Assembly: GCA_910586845.1 (NCBI GenBank)
Contig: CAJUJV010000005.1
Span: 1 to 64,000, forward strand
Direction of reading: 5' to 3'
From: an uncultured Hungatella sp.
Lineage (GTDB): Bacteria > Bacillota > Clostridia > Lachnospirales > Lachnospiraceae
Length of the DNA stretch: 64,000 nucleotides
This document shows positions 46,272 to 55,129 of the stretch, in pieces (position 1 is the first letter of the stretch; every line of letters begins with the position of its first letter). The notes under the pieces were generated by a model. The model ran no database searches, was not told the origin of the DNA, and was given only the letters and a program-made list of their open reading frames with translations. The position numbers and the translations under genes are program-made.

Positions 46272-48995
46272 ATGAAGGACTGGTATCAGTGTACGGGGGA
46301 GGAAGTTCTGGCCCGGCTGGAGAGCACAGGGCAGGGGCTGACGAAACGGCAGGCACAGGAGAGAAGAAAGCAGTTTGGCCCCAACGCTTTGAAGGAAGCG
46401 GGCAATAAACCGGTGTGGAGAGTATTTTTGGAACAGTTCCAGGACCTTCTGGTCATGATTTTAATAGGCGCAGCTCTGATTTCCATGGTGACGGACAATA
46501 TGGAGAGCACGGTGGTGATCTTTGCCGTAATCACCCTGAATGCGGTCCTGGGCACGGTTCAGCATGAGAAGGCCAGAAAATCTCTGGAAGGCCTGAAGTC
46601 CCTGTCGTCCCCCCAGGCCGTGGTCATGAGAGACAGAGAGAAAGTCCAGATCCCGTCGCCGGAGGTAGTTCCGGGAGACGTGCTGTATCTGGAAAGCGGG
46701 GATCTGGCCGTAGCCGACGGGCGGGTTCTGGAGAGTGTTTCTCTCCAGGTGGATGAAAGTTCCCTGACGGGAGAGTCGGAGGCGGTCATCAAACAGAGCC
46801 GTCAGCTTTCCAGGGAGCTTCCCCTGGCCGACCGTACCAATATGGTCTACAGCGGCTCCCTCATAACCGGGGGCCGGGGCGTGATGGTGGTCACGGGAAC
46901 GGGTATGGATACGGAGATCGGAAGGATCGCCTCCATGATGAGCGGCACTCAGGAGAAAAAGACGCCTCTGCAGATAAGTCTGGATCAGTTTGGAAGCCGT
47001 CTGGCGGCAGCCATCATGGTTATCTGCCTGGTAGTTTTCGTTCTGGGCATATACAGGGGAATGACCATGCTGGACTCTCTTATGTTCGCCGTCGCCCTGG
47101 CGGTGGCGGCTATCCCGGAAGCTCTGGGATCCATCGTCACCATCGTCCAGGCCATGGGAACTCAGAAAATGGCCCGGGAGCAGGCGATCATCAAAGATCT
47201 GAAAGCAGTGGAGAGTCTTGGGTGCGTGTCCGTGATCTGTACCGACAAGACAGGGACTCTGACTCAGAACCGGATGACGGTGGAACAGGTGGAACTGGAC
47301 AAAAGACTGATGAGGCCGGAAGAGCTGGATCAGAAAAAAGATAGCCACAGACTTTTTCTGGAGATCTGCGTTCTGGCCAACGATGCCTGGATACCGGATG
47401 AGAGAGAGGCTGGTCAGAGGAGAGGAGAACCGACGGGGCGGCAGGGCAAGACCAGAGGCAGGGACTCTGCCGTATCCGGAGCAGGCAGTCCGGATTCCCG
47501 GCAGGAAGTGGGCGACGCCACGGAGCTGGCCCTCCTCCATCTGGCCCGGTACAGGGGTATGTCGGCGGCGGCACTGAGGAACCGGTTCCCCAGGGGAAGG
47601 GAGATTCCTTTTGATTCATCCAGGAAGATCATGAGTGTGGTCTGCCATATGCCCGAGGGTCCGACGCTGCTGGCAAAGGGGGCCATGGATGTGCTTCTTG
47701 AGAGAAGCACCCGGATCCTGGACAGAGGTGAGGTCCGTTCCATCAGAATGTCCGACAAACGGGATCTGTCCCGCCTCTCCGACAGCTGTTCCGAAAAAGG
47801 ACTGCGGGTTCTGGCCATGGCTTACCGCCCTCTAAAAGGGGAGGCATCTTCGCTGAACGATTTCGGACTGGAGAAAGACCTGATATTTCTGGGCATGGCC
47901 GCCATGATGGATCCTCCCAGGCCCGAGGCCAGAGAGGCAGTCATGGCCGCCCGGCGGGCAGGGATCCGCCCGGTGATGATCACAGGAGATCACAAGGTGA
48001 CGGCCATGTCCATCGCCAGGCAGATCGGTATCTTGAGAGACGGGGAACAGGCGGTGACGGGAGCCCAGCTGGATGCCATGGACAGCCGGGAACTGGAGAC
48101 GAGGACCCAGGACATCAGCGTCTATGCCAGAGTGTCCCCGGAGCATAAGCTGCGGATCGTGAAGGCGTGGCAGGCAAAAGGGAAGATCGCGGCCATGACC
48201 GGAGACGGGGTCAATGACGCCCCGGCTCTGAAGCAGGCGGACATTGGGGTGGCCATGGGACTGACGGGGACAGAAGTGTCCAAGGATGCGGCCTCCATGA
48301 TCCTGGCTGATGACAATTTCGCCACCATCATAAAGGCGGTGTCCAACGGCAGAAATGTGTACCGGAATATCCGCAACGCCATCGAATTTCTTCTGTCAGG
48401 AAATATGGCGGGTATTTTCTGTGTGCTCTACACTACCATAAAAGCTCTCCCCATGCCCTTTGTGCCGGTCCATCTCCTGTTTATCAATCTGCTGACAGAC
48501 TCTCTGCCTGCCATCGCCATCGGCATGGAGCGGCCCGAGGGGGAGCTTCTGGACCAGCCCCCCAGAGACCCTTCACAGGGAATACTGACAAGGCGGTTTC
48601 TGAGAGATATCCTGATTCAGGGGGGATTGATAGCAGTCTGCACCATGTACGCCTACAGCGTGGGTCTGTCTCAGGGAGGCGCTGCCCTTGCCAGCACCAT
48701 GGCCTTCGCCTCTCTGACTCTGGCGAGGCTGTTCCACGGATTCAACTGCCGCAGCGGACACTCTATTTTCTATCTGGGACTCTTCAGCAATCTCTATACG
48801 GTCATGGCCTTTGAGGCGGGAGTCCTGCTTCTGGCGGCGGTGCTCTTTGTGCCGGGACTCCAGGCGATGTTTGCGGCATCAGACTTAAAGCCGTGGCAGC
48901 TGGGGATCGTGGGACTCTGCGCTTTTCTTCCCACGGTGGTATTGCAGGCGTGGAAGGCGGTCAGAGAGATCCGCAGAAAGAGGAGGCGGTTTTAG
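46272..48995 (+). CDS. P-type cation ATPase, calcium-pump type
   Basis: A 907-residue P2-type ATPase with about ten membrane helices, which would pump Ca2+ (or a similar ion) out of the cytoplasm. It has the N-terminal cation ATPase domain, the actuator TGES (LTGESEAVIKQ), the ion-site PEALG in AAIPEALGS, the phosphorylation site ICTDKTGTLTQN, and MTGDGVNDAPALKQADIGVAMG. The nucleotide domain carries a low-complexity insertion of about 30 residues (RRGEPTGRQGKTRGRD). AGAAGGG lies 11 bases before the ATG. The ion specificity is inferred from overall similarity to SERCA/PMCA-type pumps. Confidence 0.92.
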   Translation: MKDWYQCTGEEVLARLESTGQGLTKRQAQERRKQFGPNALKEAGNKPVWRVFLEQFQDLLVMILIGAALISMVTDNMESTVVIFAVITLNAVLGTVQHEKARKSLEGLKSLSSPQAVVMRDREKVQIPSPEVVPGDVLYLESGDLAVADGRVLESVSLQVDESSLTGESEAVIKQSRQLSRELPLADRTNMVYSGSLITGGRGVMVVTGTGMDTEIGRIASMMSGTQEKKTPLQISLDQFGSRLAAAIMVICLVVFVLGIYRGMTMLDSLMFAVALAVAAIPEALGSIVTIVQAMGTQKMAREQAIIKDLKAVESLGCVSVICTDKTGTLTQNRMTVEQVELDKRLMRPEELDQKKDSHRLFLEICVLANDAWIPDEREAGQRRGEPTGRQGKTRGRDSAVSGAGSPDSRQEVGDATELALLHLARYRGMSAAALRNRFPRGREIPFDSSRKIMSVVCHMPEGPTLLAKGAMDVLLERSTRILDRGEVRSIRMSDKRDLSRLSDSCSEKGLRVLAMAYRPLKGEASSLNDFGLEKDLIFLGMAAMMDPPRPEAREAVMAARRAGIRPVMITGDHKVTAMSIARQIGILRDGEQAVTGAQLDAMDSRELETRTQDISVYARVSPEHKLRIVKAWQAKGKIAAMTGDGVNDAPALKQADIGVAMGLTGTEVSKDAASMILADDNFATIIKAVSNGRNVYRNIRNAIEFLLSGNMAGIFCVLYTTIKALPMPFVPVHLLFINLLTDSLPAIAIGMERPEGELLDQPPRDPSQGILTRRFLRDILIQGGLIAVCTMYAYSVGLSQGGAALASTMAFASLTLARLFHGFNCRSGHSIFYLGLFSNLYTVMAFEAGVLLLAAVLFVPGLQAMFAASDLKPWQLGIVGLCAFLPTVVLQAWKAVREIRRKRRRF

Positions 48996-49067
48996 AGATT
49001 TTTTCCCGGTTGCGTTTCCGGGAAAAATATGTTACGCTAACTATAACGTTGCCGAAAGAGATGATGA

Positions 49068-49112
49068 GCGGAGAATTGGCGCGGAAATTCCGTGTGATTC
49101 TCCGCCCTTTTT
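49068..49112 (+). terminator. Terminator between the ATPase gene and glpK
   Basis: GCGGAGAAT pairs with ATTCTCCGC and is followed by CCTTTTT. It ends 51 bases before glpK, so it either ends the ATPase transcript or acts in a glpK leader. Confidence 0.75.
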
Positions 49113-49163
49113 GTATCTGTTTCCGGTATGGGGGATTTACTAAGCACAGAGGAGGATTTTTTT

Positions 49164-50660
49164 ATGGCAAAGTACGTGATGGCGTTAGACCAGGGGACGA
49201 CCAGTTCCCGCTGTATTCTGTTTGACGAAAAAGGGGAGATCAGAAGCGTGGCTCAGAGGGAATTTACCCAGATCTACCCGGAACCGGGCTGGGTGGAGCA
49301 TGATCCCATGGAGATATGGTCCTCCCAGTTCAGCGTGATGATGGCTTCCATGGCCAACATAGGAGTCCACGGGGAAGACATTGCGGCCATCGGCATCACC
49401 AACCAGCGGGAGACCACCATTGTGTGGGACAAAGCTACGGGAGTGCCGGTGTACAACGCCATCGTATGGCAGTGCCGGAGGACCGCGGATATGATCGACA
49501 GACTGAAAGCGGATGGCCTGTCAGACATGGTACGGGAGAAGACGGGACTCATCCCTGATGCCTATTTTTCCGGCAGCAAGATCGCCTGGATCCTGGAACA
49601 GGTCCCCGGCGCCAGAGAGAAGGCGGACAGAGGCGAGCTGCTGTTCGGCACCGTGGATACATGGCTTATCTGGAATCTGACCAAAGGAGAAGTTTTTGTC
49701 ACTGACTACACCAATGCGGCCAGGACCATGCTCTTTGATATCCATAAGCTGTGCTGGGATCAGGAACTGCTGGATTATTTCAGGATCCCCGCCTCCATGA
49801 TGCCTCAGGTAAAACCTTCCAGCTGTGTCTACGGCTACACTCACGGCTCCGTTCTGGCCGGCAGCGTGCCTATCGCCGGCGCGGCAGGAGACCAGCAGGC
49901 GGCTCTGTTCGGTCAGTGCTGCTTTGAATCGGGAGACGTGAAGAATACATACGGAACCGGCTGTTTTATGCTGATGAACACGGGGGAGAAGGCAGTCCGT
50001 TCCGACCACGGGCTTCTGACCACCATCGCCGTTGGCATGGAAGATCATGTGGAATATGCCCTGGAAGGCAGCGTGTTTGTGGCGGGAGCCGCGGTTCAGT
50101 GGCTCAGGGATGAGCTGCGGATGATCCGGACGGCAGGTCAGACGGAAGAGTACTGCAATGTGGTCCCCGACACGGCAGGAGTCTATGTGGTCCCCGCCTT
50201 TGCAGGCCTGGGTGCTCCCTACTGGAATCCTTATGCCAGAGGCACCATCGTAGGACTGACCAGGGGAGCCAGCAAGGAACATTTTATCAGAGCCACCGTG
50301 GAGTCTCTGGCCTATCAGGTCAGCGATCTTCTGGAAGCCATGGAACAGGATTCGGGGATCAATATGAGGGAACTGAAGGTAGACGGCGGCGCCAGCGCCA
50401 ACGATTTCCTTATGCAGTTCCAGGCAGACCTTCTGGGATCCAGGATCGCAAGGCCTCAGTGTATCGAGACTACGGCTCTGGGCGCCGCTTATCTGGCGGG
50501 CCTGGCAGTGGGATACTGGAAAGACAAGAAAGATATCGTGAAGAACTGGCAGATTGATACATATTTTGACAGCAAAATTGACGGAGAGAAACGGGCGCAG
50601 CTTCTGAAAGGCTGGAAGCGGGCAGTCAGGTGCGCGCTGGCCTGGGGAGAGGATCAGTAA
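49164..50660 (+). CDS. glpK: Glycerol kinase
   Basis: Phosphorylates glycerol to glycerol-3-phosphate. The 498 residues match the family. It shows the FGGY fold N-terminus (MALDQGTTSSRCILFD), TNQRETTIVWD, GLPLSTYF-type region as TGLIPDAYFSGSKIAWIL, TNAARTMLFDI and EGSVFVAGAAVQWLRD. The ATG at 49164 follows GAGGAGG; in-frame sequence from 49128 lies before the ribosome site. The loop before VPIAGAAG, which in enterococcal enzymes carries the His phosphorylated by the PTS, reads THGSVLAG and does not align a His there clearly, so PTS control may be absent. No glycerol facilitator gene is adjacent. Confidence 0.96.
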   Translation: MAKYVMALDQGTTSSRCILFDEKGEIRSVAQREFTQIYPEPGWVEHDPMEIWSSQFSVMMASMANIGVHGEDIAAIGITNQRETTIVWDKATGVPVYNAIVWQCRRTADMIDRLKADGLSDMVREKTGLIPDAYFSGSKIAWILEQVPGAREKADRGELLFGTVDTWLIWNLTKGEVFVTDYTNAARTMLFDIHKLCWDQELLDYFRIPASMMPQVKPSSCVYGYTHGSVLAGSVPIAGAAGDQQAALFGQCCFESGDVKNTYGTGCFMLMNTGEKAVRSDHGLLTTIAVGMEDHVEYALEGSVFVAGAAVQWLRDELRMIRTAGQTEEYCNVVPDTAGVYVVPAFAGLGAPYWNPYARGTIVGLTRGASKEHFIRATVESLAYQVSDLLEAMEQDSGINMRELKVDGGASANDFLMQFQADLLGSRIARPQCIETTALGAAYLAGLAVGYWKDKKDIVKNWQIDTYFDSKIDGEKRAQLLKGWKRAVRCALAWGEDQ

Positions 50661-50722
50661 CAGAATTTACCGGGGGCAGGAAGTGCTGGAGAGCAGCAGT
50701 CAGCTCCCGGCTTTAAAATTAT

Positions 50723-50770
50723 ACGGGAAAAGGGTGTCGTAGTCAGGCGCCCTTCCTTTCTCCCGTTTTT
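50723..50770. terminator. Intrinsic terminator after glpK
   Basis: ACGGGA/TCCCGT with an inner AGGGTGTC/GGCGCCCT stem, followed by TTTTT on the + strand. Confidence 0.8.
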
Positions 50771-50771
50771 C

Positions 50772-50918
50772 TCAGCCCGTCGGCCTCATGAATCCATTTC
50801 CCGCTCTCCAGTACTGGGCCGCGAGAACGCTGGAGCCTCCTATGATTCCCATACAGAAGATCTGTAAAAATTTCTGTCCTTCACCATTGTAATTTTCATT
50901 TCTTCCATTCCCTTTCAC
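50772..50918 (-). CDS. Possible 48-codon small membrane peptide
   Basis: A short minus-strand frame from GTG at 50918 to TGA at 50772. The predicted peptide has a polar Gly/Asn-rich start, one hydrophobic stretch (FLQIFCMGIIGGSSVLAA) and a short polar end. TTGATA, 17 bases and TAAATT occur just upstream, but no clear ribosome site is seen and the start would be nearly leaderless. It ends against the glpK terminator. It is proposed only because it fills otherwise empty sequence with a sensible membrane peptide. Confidence 0.25.
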   Translation of the reverse strand: MKGNGRNENYNGEGQKFLQIFCMGIIGGSSVLAAQYWRAGNGFMRPTG

Positions 50919-50955
50919 TAAATAATTTAATAAATAATTTAAAATTTATCAATAC

Positions 50956-50984
50956 TTGACGTATCCTGCCGAATATGGTAAGAT
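50956..50984 (+). promoter_or_regulatory. Promoter of the MgtC-family gene
   Basis: TTGACG, a 17-base spacer and TAAGAT lie about 170 bases before the translation start, leaving a regulated-looking leader. The flanking 50920-50955 is AT-rich. Confidence 0.75.
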
Positions 50985-51020
50985 AAAAAAAGATTAATAA
51001 TTACCTGTGAGATGAGAGCA

Positions 51021-51069
51021 GCAAGGTGATTTATGGGGAGAAGCCATAGATTTGCCTTGCTCTTTTTTT
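51021..51069 (+). terminator. Attenuator-like terminator in the mgtC leader
   Basis: GCAAGG pairs with CCTTGC, with an inner ATGG/CCAT hairpin, followed by TC and seven T residues. It lies between the promoter and the gene, so most transcripts would stop here unless antitermination occurs. I do not recognise the short aptamer-like part before it as a known riboswitch. Confidence 0.75.
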
Positions 51070-51152
51070 CGCCATTTACAGACTGGCAAAATGAGACAAA
51101 AAAGAGGCGGGGAACGGTTTTCATGCTTCAGGAGAAAGGAAGAGGTGAGAGG

Positions 51153-51845
51153 ATGATAGATGGATTCCTGGCTGTGGCAGAAGGCTGGTCTACAGGGGCC
51201 ATGATCATACGTATGGTCTCTGCTCTGGTCATCGGTACCGTCATCGGCATCGACAGAGCGATCAAACGGCGGGGAGCCGGGATCAAAACCCATACTCTGG
51301 TATGTCTTGGAGCAGCCCTGGTGATGATGACCGGACAGTACATAAAGATGAACTTTGAAGGCAACATGGACATCGCCCGTATGGGGGCCCAGGTGATCAG
51401 CGGCGTCGGCTTTCTGGGAGTAGGAACCATTATTGTAACAGGCAAAAATCAGATACGTGGACTGACTACAGCGGCAGGGCTGTGGGCATGTGCCTGTCTC
51501 GGCCTGGCAGTGGGGATCGGTTTTGTCAAAGGTGCGTTTATTACTCTGATCCTTGTGATGATCACATTAAAGGTTCTGACAAAGCTGGATTCGAAACTCC
51601 ACATGTATGCCAAGGTATTCGATGTGTATGTAGAATTTCCAAATAACCAGAGCGTGTCCGAATTTATGGAAAGACTTCATAAGATGGAAGTGAAGATCTA
51701 CAACATCGAGCTGAGCAAAAGCAAGATCAAAGGAGAAGGACCCAATGCGATCCTGTGCATCGAAGTAAACAGCCGCAGCAAGAGACGTAACGTCCTGGAA
51801 AGCATCCGGGGCATGGTGTGCGTAAAGTATATGGAAGTATTGTGA
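51153..51845 (+). CDS. MgtC/SapB family membrane protein
   Basis: A 230-residue protein of the MgtC/SapB family, linked in other bacteria to growth at low Mg2+ and modulation of ATPases. The membrane half has four or five helices with the conserved MVSALVIGTVIGIDRAIKRRGAG and GVGFLGVGTIIVTG blocks. The C-terminal half from about residue 150 is ACT-like (KVFDVYVEFPNNQSVSEFM). An in-frame ATG at 51033 lies inside the terminator hairpin, and one at 51123 is possible, but AGAGGTGAG precedes the ATG at 51153, which fits the family N-terminus. It lies 43 bases before the glycerol-3-phosphate oxidase genes and may be co-transcribed. Confidence 0.88.
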   Translation: MIDGFLAVAEGWSTGAMIIRMVSALVIGTVIGIDRAIKRRGAGIKTHTLVCLGAALVMMTGQYIKMNFEGNMDIARMGAQVISGVGFLGVGTIIVTGKNQIRGLTTAAGLWACACLGLAVGIGFVKGAFITLILVMITLKVLTKLDSKLHMYAKVFDVYVEFPNNQSVSEFMERLHKMEVKIYNIELSKSKIKGEGPNAILCIEVNSRSKRRNVLESIRGMVCVKYMEVL

Positions 51846-51888
51846 CGGAGAGATCCTGCGTCTACAATCAATAAAAAGGAGAGACGAT

Positions 51889-53322
51889 ATGAGTGAACTG
51901 CAGTATGATGTAACGATTATTGGAGGCGGCGTGACAGGGGCCGCCGTGGCCAGAGAGCTGTCCAGGTACCAGCTGAAGACCTGTCTGGTGGAGCGGGCGG
52001 AAGACGTGTGTTCCGGAACCTCCAAGGCCAACAGCGCCATTGTACATGCCGGATATGACGCCGCCGTCGGTTCCGTTAAGGCGCGGTTTAATGTAGAAGG
52101 CAACCGCATCATGGGAGAGTTGTCCAGGGATCTGGATTTCGCGTTCCGCAGAAACGGCTCTCTTGTTCTGTGTTTCGCAGAAGCAGACCGTCCTGCCCTT
52201 CAGGCCCTCTATGAGAGAGGCGTGGCCAACGGGGTTCCGGATCTGAAGATCATAAGCGGTGATGAAGTGCGGGCCATGGAACCTAATGTGACCGATGAGG
52301 TGGTGGCAGCTCTTTACGCGCCCACAGGCGGGATCGTGTGCCCCTTCGGACTGACCATCGCTCTGGCCGAGAATGCCTGTGACAACGGAGTGGAATTCCG
52401 GTTCCTCACGGAGGTGACGGACATTAAGAAGATCGAAGGCGGCTATGAGCTGGCCGTCAGGGATCAGGCTGCCATCACTACCAGATACGTGGTCAATGCT
52501 GCCGGCGTCTATGCCGATGTGTTCCATAACATGGTATGCGGGGACAAGATCCATATCGTTCCCAGAAAAGGAGACTACTGTCTGCTGGATCAGGAGGCAG
52601 GAAAGCATGTGGACAAGACCATCTTCCAGCTGCCCGGCAAATACGGCAAGGGCATCCTGGTTGCCCCCACGATCCACGGCAATCTTCTGATCGGGCCTAC
52701 AGCCGCGGATATTGATGACAAAGAAGGAACCTATACCACGGCGGCAGAACTGGCAGAGGCCACGAAAAAGTCCGCCATCAGCGTAAAGAATATCCCCTAC
52801 CGTCAGGTGATCACTTCCTTCTCGGGACTCCGGGCTCACGAGACTCATGACGAGTTCATTATCGGAGAGAGCGCCGACGGATTCTTCGATGCGGCGGGTA
52901 TCGAGTCTCCCGGTCTGTCCAGCGCGCCGGCTATCGGTATCTATCTGGCAGAGCTGATCGCCGAAAAAGCGGGAGCGGAGAAGAAAGCAGACTTTATCGC
53001 CACCAGAAAAGGGATTCCTCATGTGTCCGCCATGAGCAGAGAAGAGCGGGCGGCTCTGATCAAAGAGCGTCCGGATTACGGGACCATTGTGTGCCGCTGT
53101 GAAAACGTCAGTGAGGGCGAGATCGTGGACAGCATCCGCCGCACGCTGGGAGCCAGGTCCTTAGACGGGATCAAGAGAAGAGTCCGTCAGGGCATGGGAC
53201 GCTGCCAGGCAGGATTCTGTACGCCCAGGACCATGGAGATCCTGTGCCGTGAAACAGGAATCCCCATGGAGAAAATCTGCAAAAACCAGCCCGGCTCTGA
53301 GATGATCACCGGAGAAGCATAG
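51889..53322 (+). CDS. FAD-dependent glycerol-3-phosphate dehydrogenase-like protein with BFD-type [2Fe-2S] domain (GlpA-like)
   Basis: A 477-residue oxidoreductase. The N-terminus has the FAD-binding VTIIGGGVTGAAVARELS and the DAO-fold GTSKANSAIVHAGYD block, as in GlpA and 2-hydroxyglutarate oxidases. The last 90 residues are a BFD-like iron-sulfur domain with CRCENV and GMGRCQAGFC (four Cys). With the next two genes it forms the clostridial GlpA-GlpB-DUF1667 set that oxidises glycerol-3-phosphate to dihydroxyacetone phosphate and passes electrons onward. The substrate is inferred mainly from the nearby glpK. AAAGGAGAG precedes the ATG. Confidence 0.88.
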   Translation: MSELQYDVTIIGGGVTGAAVARELSRYQLKTCLVERAEDVCSGTSKANSAIVHAGYDAAVGSVKARFNVEGNRIMGELSRDLDFAFRRNGSLVLCFAEADRPALQALYERGVANGVPDLKIISGDEVRAMEPNVTDEVVAALYAPTGGIVCPFGLTIALAENACDNGVEFRFLTEVTDIKKIEGGYELAVRDQAAITTRYVVNAAGVYADVFHNMVCGDKIHIVPRKGDYCLLDQEAGKHVDKTIFQLPGKYGKGILVAPTIHGNLLIGPTAADIDDKEGTYTTAAELAEATKKSAISVKNIPYRQVITSFSGLRAHETHDEFIIGESADGFFDAAGIESPGLSSAPAIGIYLAELIAEKAGAEKKADFIATRKGIPHVSAMSREERAALIKERPDYGTIVCRCENVSEGEIVDSIRRTLGARSLDGIKRRVRQGMGRCQAGFCTPRTMEILCRETGIPMEKICKNQPGSEMITGEA

Positions 53323-53334
53323 GAGGAAAAGGAT

Positions 53335-54600
53335 ATGACACATCATGATATCGTAATCATAGGCGGAGGTCCGGCAGGGTTATCTGCCGCAGCAGCAGCA
53401 AGAAAAGCCGGAATTCAGGACATCCTGATCCTGGAGCGCGACGGAGTACTGGGCGGTATCTTAAACCAGTGTATCCACAACGGTTTCGGACTTCATACCT
53501 TTAAGGAGGAGCTGACAGGACCGGAATATGCTGCCAGATATATCGCCATGGTAGAGGAGGAGAAGATCCCGTACAAGCTGAATACCATCGTGGCCGACAT
53601 CAGCAGAGACAGAGAAGTTACGTATATCAACAAAGAAGAAGGACTGGTGACGATTCAGGCGGGGGCCGTGATCCTGGCTATGGGCTGCCGTGAGCGCCCC
53701 AGAGGAGCCCTGAACACTCCCGGATACCGTCCGGCCGGCATCTATTCGGCAGGAACGGCCCAGCGCCTGATGAATATCGAAGGCTACTGCGTGGGAAAGG
53801 AAGTGGTCATCCTGGGATCCGGGGATATCGGACTGATCATGGCCAGACGTATGACCCTGGAAGGCGCCAAAGTAAAGGTGGTAGCGGAACTGATGCCTTA
53901 TTCCGGAGGACTGAAGAGGAACATCGTTCAGTGTCTCGACGACTACGGCATCCCCCTGAAGCTGAGCCATACCATTATCAATATCGAAGGCAAAGAGCGT
54001 TTGACAGGCATCACCCTGGCAGAGGTCGATGCAAACCGCAATCCTATCCCCGGCACCGAGGAACATTACTCCTGCGACACGCTTCTTCTGAGCGTGGGAC
54101 TGATTCCGGAGAACGAGCTGTCCAAAGGTGCAGGTGTATCCATGAACCGGGTCACCTCAGGCCCCAACGTAGACGACCGTCTGGAGACCGAGGCTGAGGG
54201 CATCTATGCCTGCGGCAACGTACTCCATGTACACGACCTGGTTGATTTCGTGTCACAGGAGGCGGCTCTGGCAGGAGAAAATGCCGCCGCCTATGTGAAG
54301 AGCGGAAAGGCTGCCTCCACAGGCCGGAGAGTTCCCCTGATGGCGGAGAACGGAGTCCGCTATACGGTTCCTCAGGTTCTCAATGTAGACACCATGCAGG
54401 ATACGGTGACCGTGCGTTTCCGCGTGGCCGATGTCTATAAAGACCGTTATATTGCCGTATACTACGATGACAAACTGATCTCCAGAAAGAAGAAAAAGGT
54501 TCTTGCCCCCGGAGAGATGGAGCAGGTAGTCCTGAAGAAGAGCAGCTTTGCGGATTATCCGGAGATCGGCCGGATCAAAATTTGTACGGAGGTGGAATGA
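53335..54600 (+). CDS. NAD(P)/FAD-dependent oxidoreductase (GlpB-like partner)
   Basis: A 421-residue pyridine-nucleotide-disulfide-type oxidoreductase. It has an FAD-binding IVIIGGGPAGLSAAAAARKAG at the start, a second dinucleotide motif VVILGSGDIGLIMARRMTLEG near residue 160, and GIYACGNVLHVHDLVDFVS near the end, which holds the flavin. No redox-active CxxC is seen. It follows the GlpA-like gene by 12 bases and overlaps the DUF1667 gene (ATGA). Such proteins replace classical GlpB in Clostridia and Thermotogae and probably pass electrons from the GlpA-like subunit to a carrier; this is inference from synteny. Confidence 0.85.
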   Translation: MTHHDIVIIGGGPAGLSAAAAARKAGIQDILILERDGVLGGILNQCIHNGFGLHTFKEELTGPEYAARYIAMVEEEKIPYKLNTIVADISRDREVTYINKEEGLVTIQAGAVILAMGCRERPRGALNTPGYRPAGIYSAGTAQRLMNIEGYCVGKEVVILGSGDIGLIMARRMTLEGAKVKVVAELMPYSGGLKRNIVQCLDDYGIPLKLSHTIINIEGKERLTGITLAEVDANRNPIPGTEEHYSCDTLLLSVGLIPENELSKGAGVSMNRVTSGPNVDDRLETEAEGIYACGNVLHVHDLVDFVSQEAALAGENAAAYVKSGKAASTGRRVPLMAENGVRYTVPQVLNVDTMQDTVTVRFRVADVYKDRYIAVYYDDKLISRKKKKVLAPGEMEQVVLKKSSFADYPEIGRIKICTEVE

Positions 54601-54962
54601 TGGAAGTAAGGAATCTGATCTGTATCGGCTGCCCGCTGGGCTGCCCTGTGACAGTGACCATGGAGGGAGAGGATATCCAGGTAACAGGCAACACCTGTCC
54701 CAGAGGAGCAGATTATGCCAGGAAGGAAGTGCTGAGTCCCACACGTATCGTGACCTCCAGCATCCGTGTCAATGACGGTGTGATCGCCAGAGTGTCCGTA
54801 AAGACGAAAAATGATATCCCCAAATCCAAGATCTTTGAAGTGATGGATGAGATCCGCAATACCCGTGTGGATGCTCCCGTGACTATGGGCCAGGTCCTCA
54901 TAAACGACTGTGCAGGGACCGGAGTGGAGATCATCGCTACGAAGAGCGTAGAACGCGTATAA
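54597..54962 (+). CDS. DUF1667 protein, Cys-rich partner of the GlpA/GlpB-like oxidoreductases
   Basis: A 121-residue protein of the DUF1667 family. The first 40 residues contain CIGCPLGC and a later CPRG, a cluster of four Cys that could hold an iron-sulfur centre or zinc. The remainder (VKTKNDIPKSKIFEVMDEI, TMGQVLIND) is typical of the family. It is always seen next to such oxidoreductases, so it is likely a small electron-transfer subunit (inference). The ATG at 54597 overlaps the previous stop; the ATG at 54600 is equally possible and better spaced from GGAGGT. Confidence 0.88.
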   Translation: MMEVRNLICIGCPLGCPVTVTMEGEDIQVTGNTCPRGADYARKEVLSPTRIVTSSIRVNDGVIARVSVKTKNDIPKSKIFEVMDEIRNTRVDAPVTMGQVLINDCAGTGVEIIATKSVERV

Positions 54963-55129
54963 TCACGGCTGATGTCCGGCCTTCCGCTCCCCTTGACTGT
55001 GTTCTGTGCAGAAGACAGGCCGGGCGGCTGTGACTGCCCATATCAGATTTCGGTTTCCCGGCAGCAGCGGCCCCCCCTAGGCACTGCTGCTATGGGATGC
55101 CGGAGAAAACAAGAACAGAAAGGACTAAC

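Noticed and set aside
54963..55129. A small gene or RNA between the DUF1667 and HAD genes
   Set aside because: The region has minor hairpins and short frames only, with no ribosome site before the HAD start or any recognised RNA motif.
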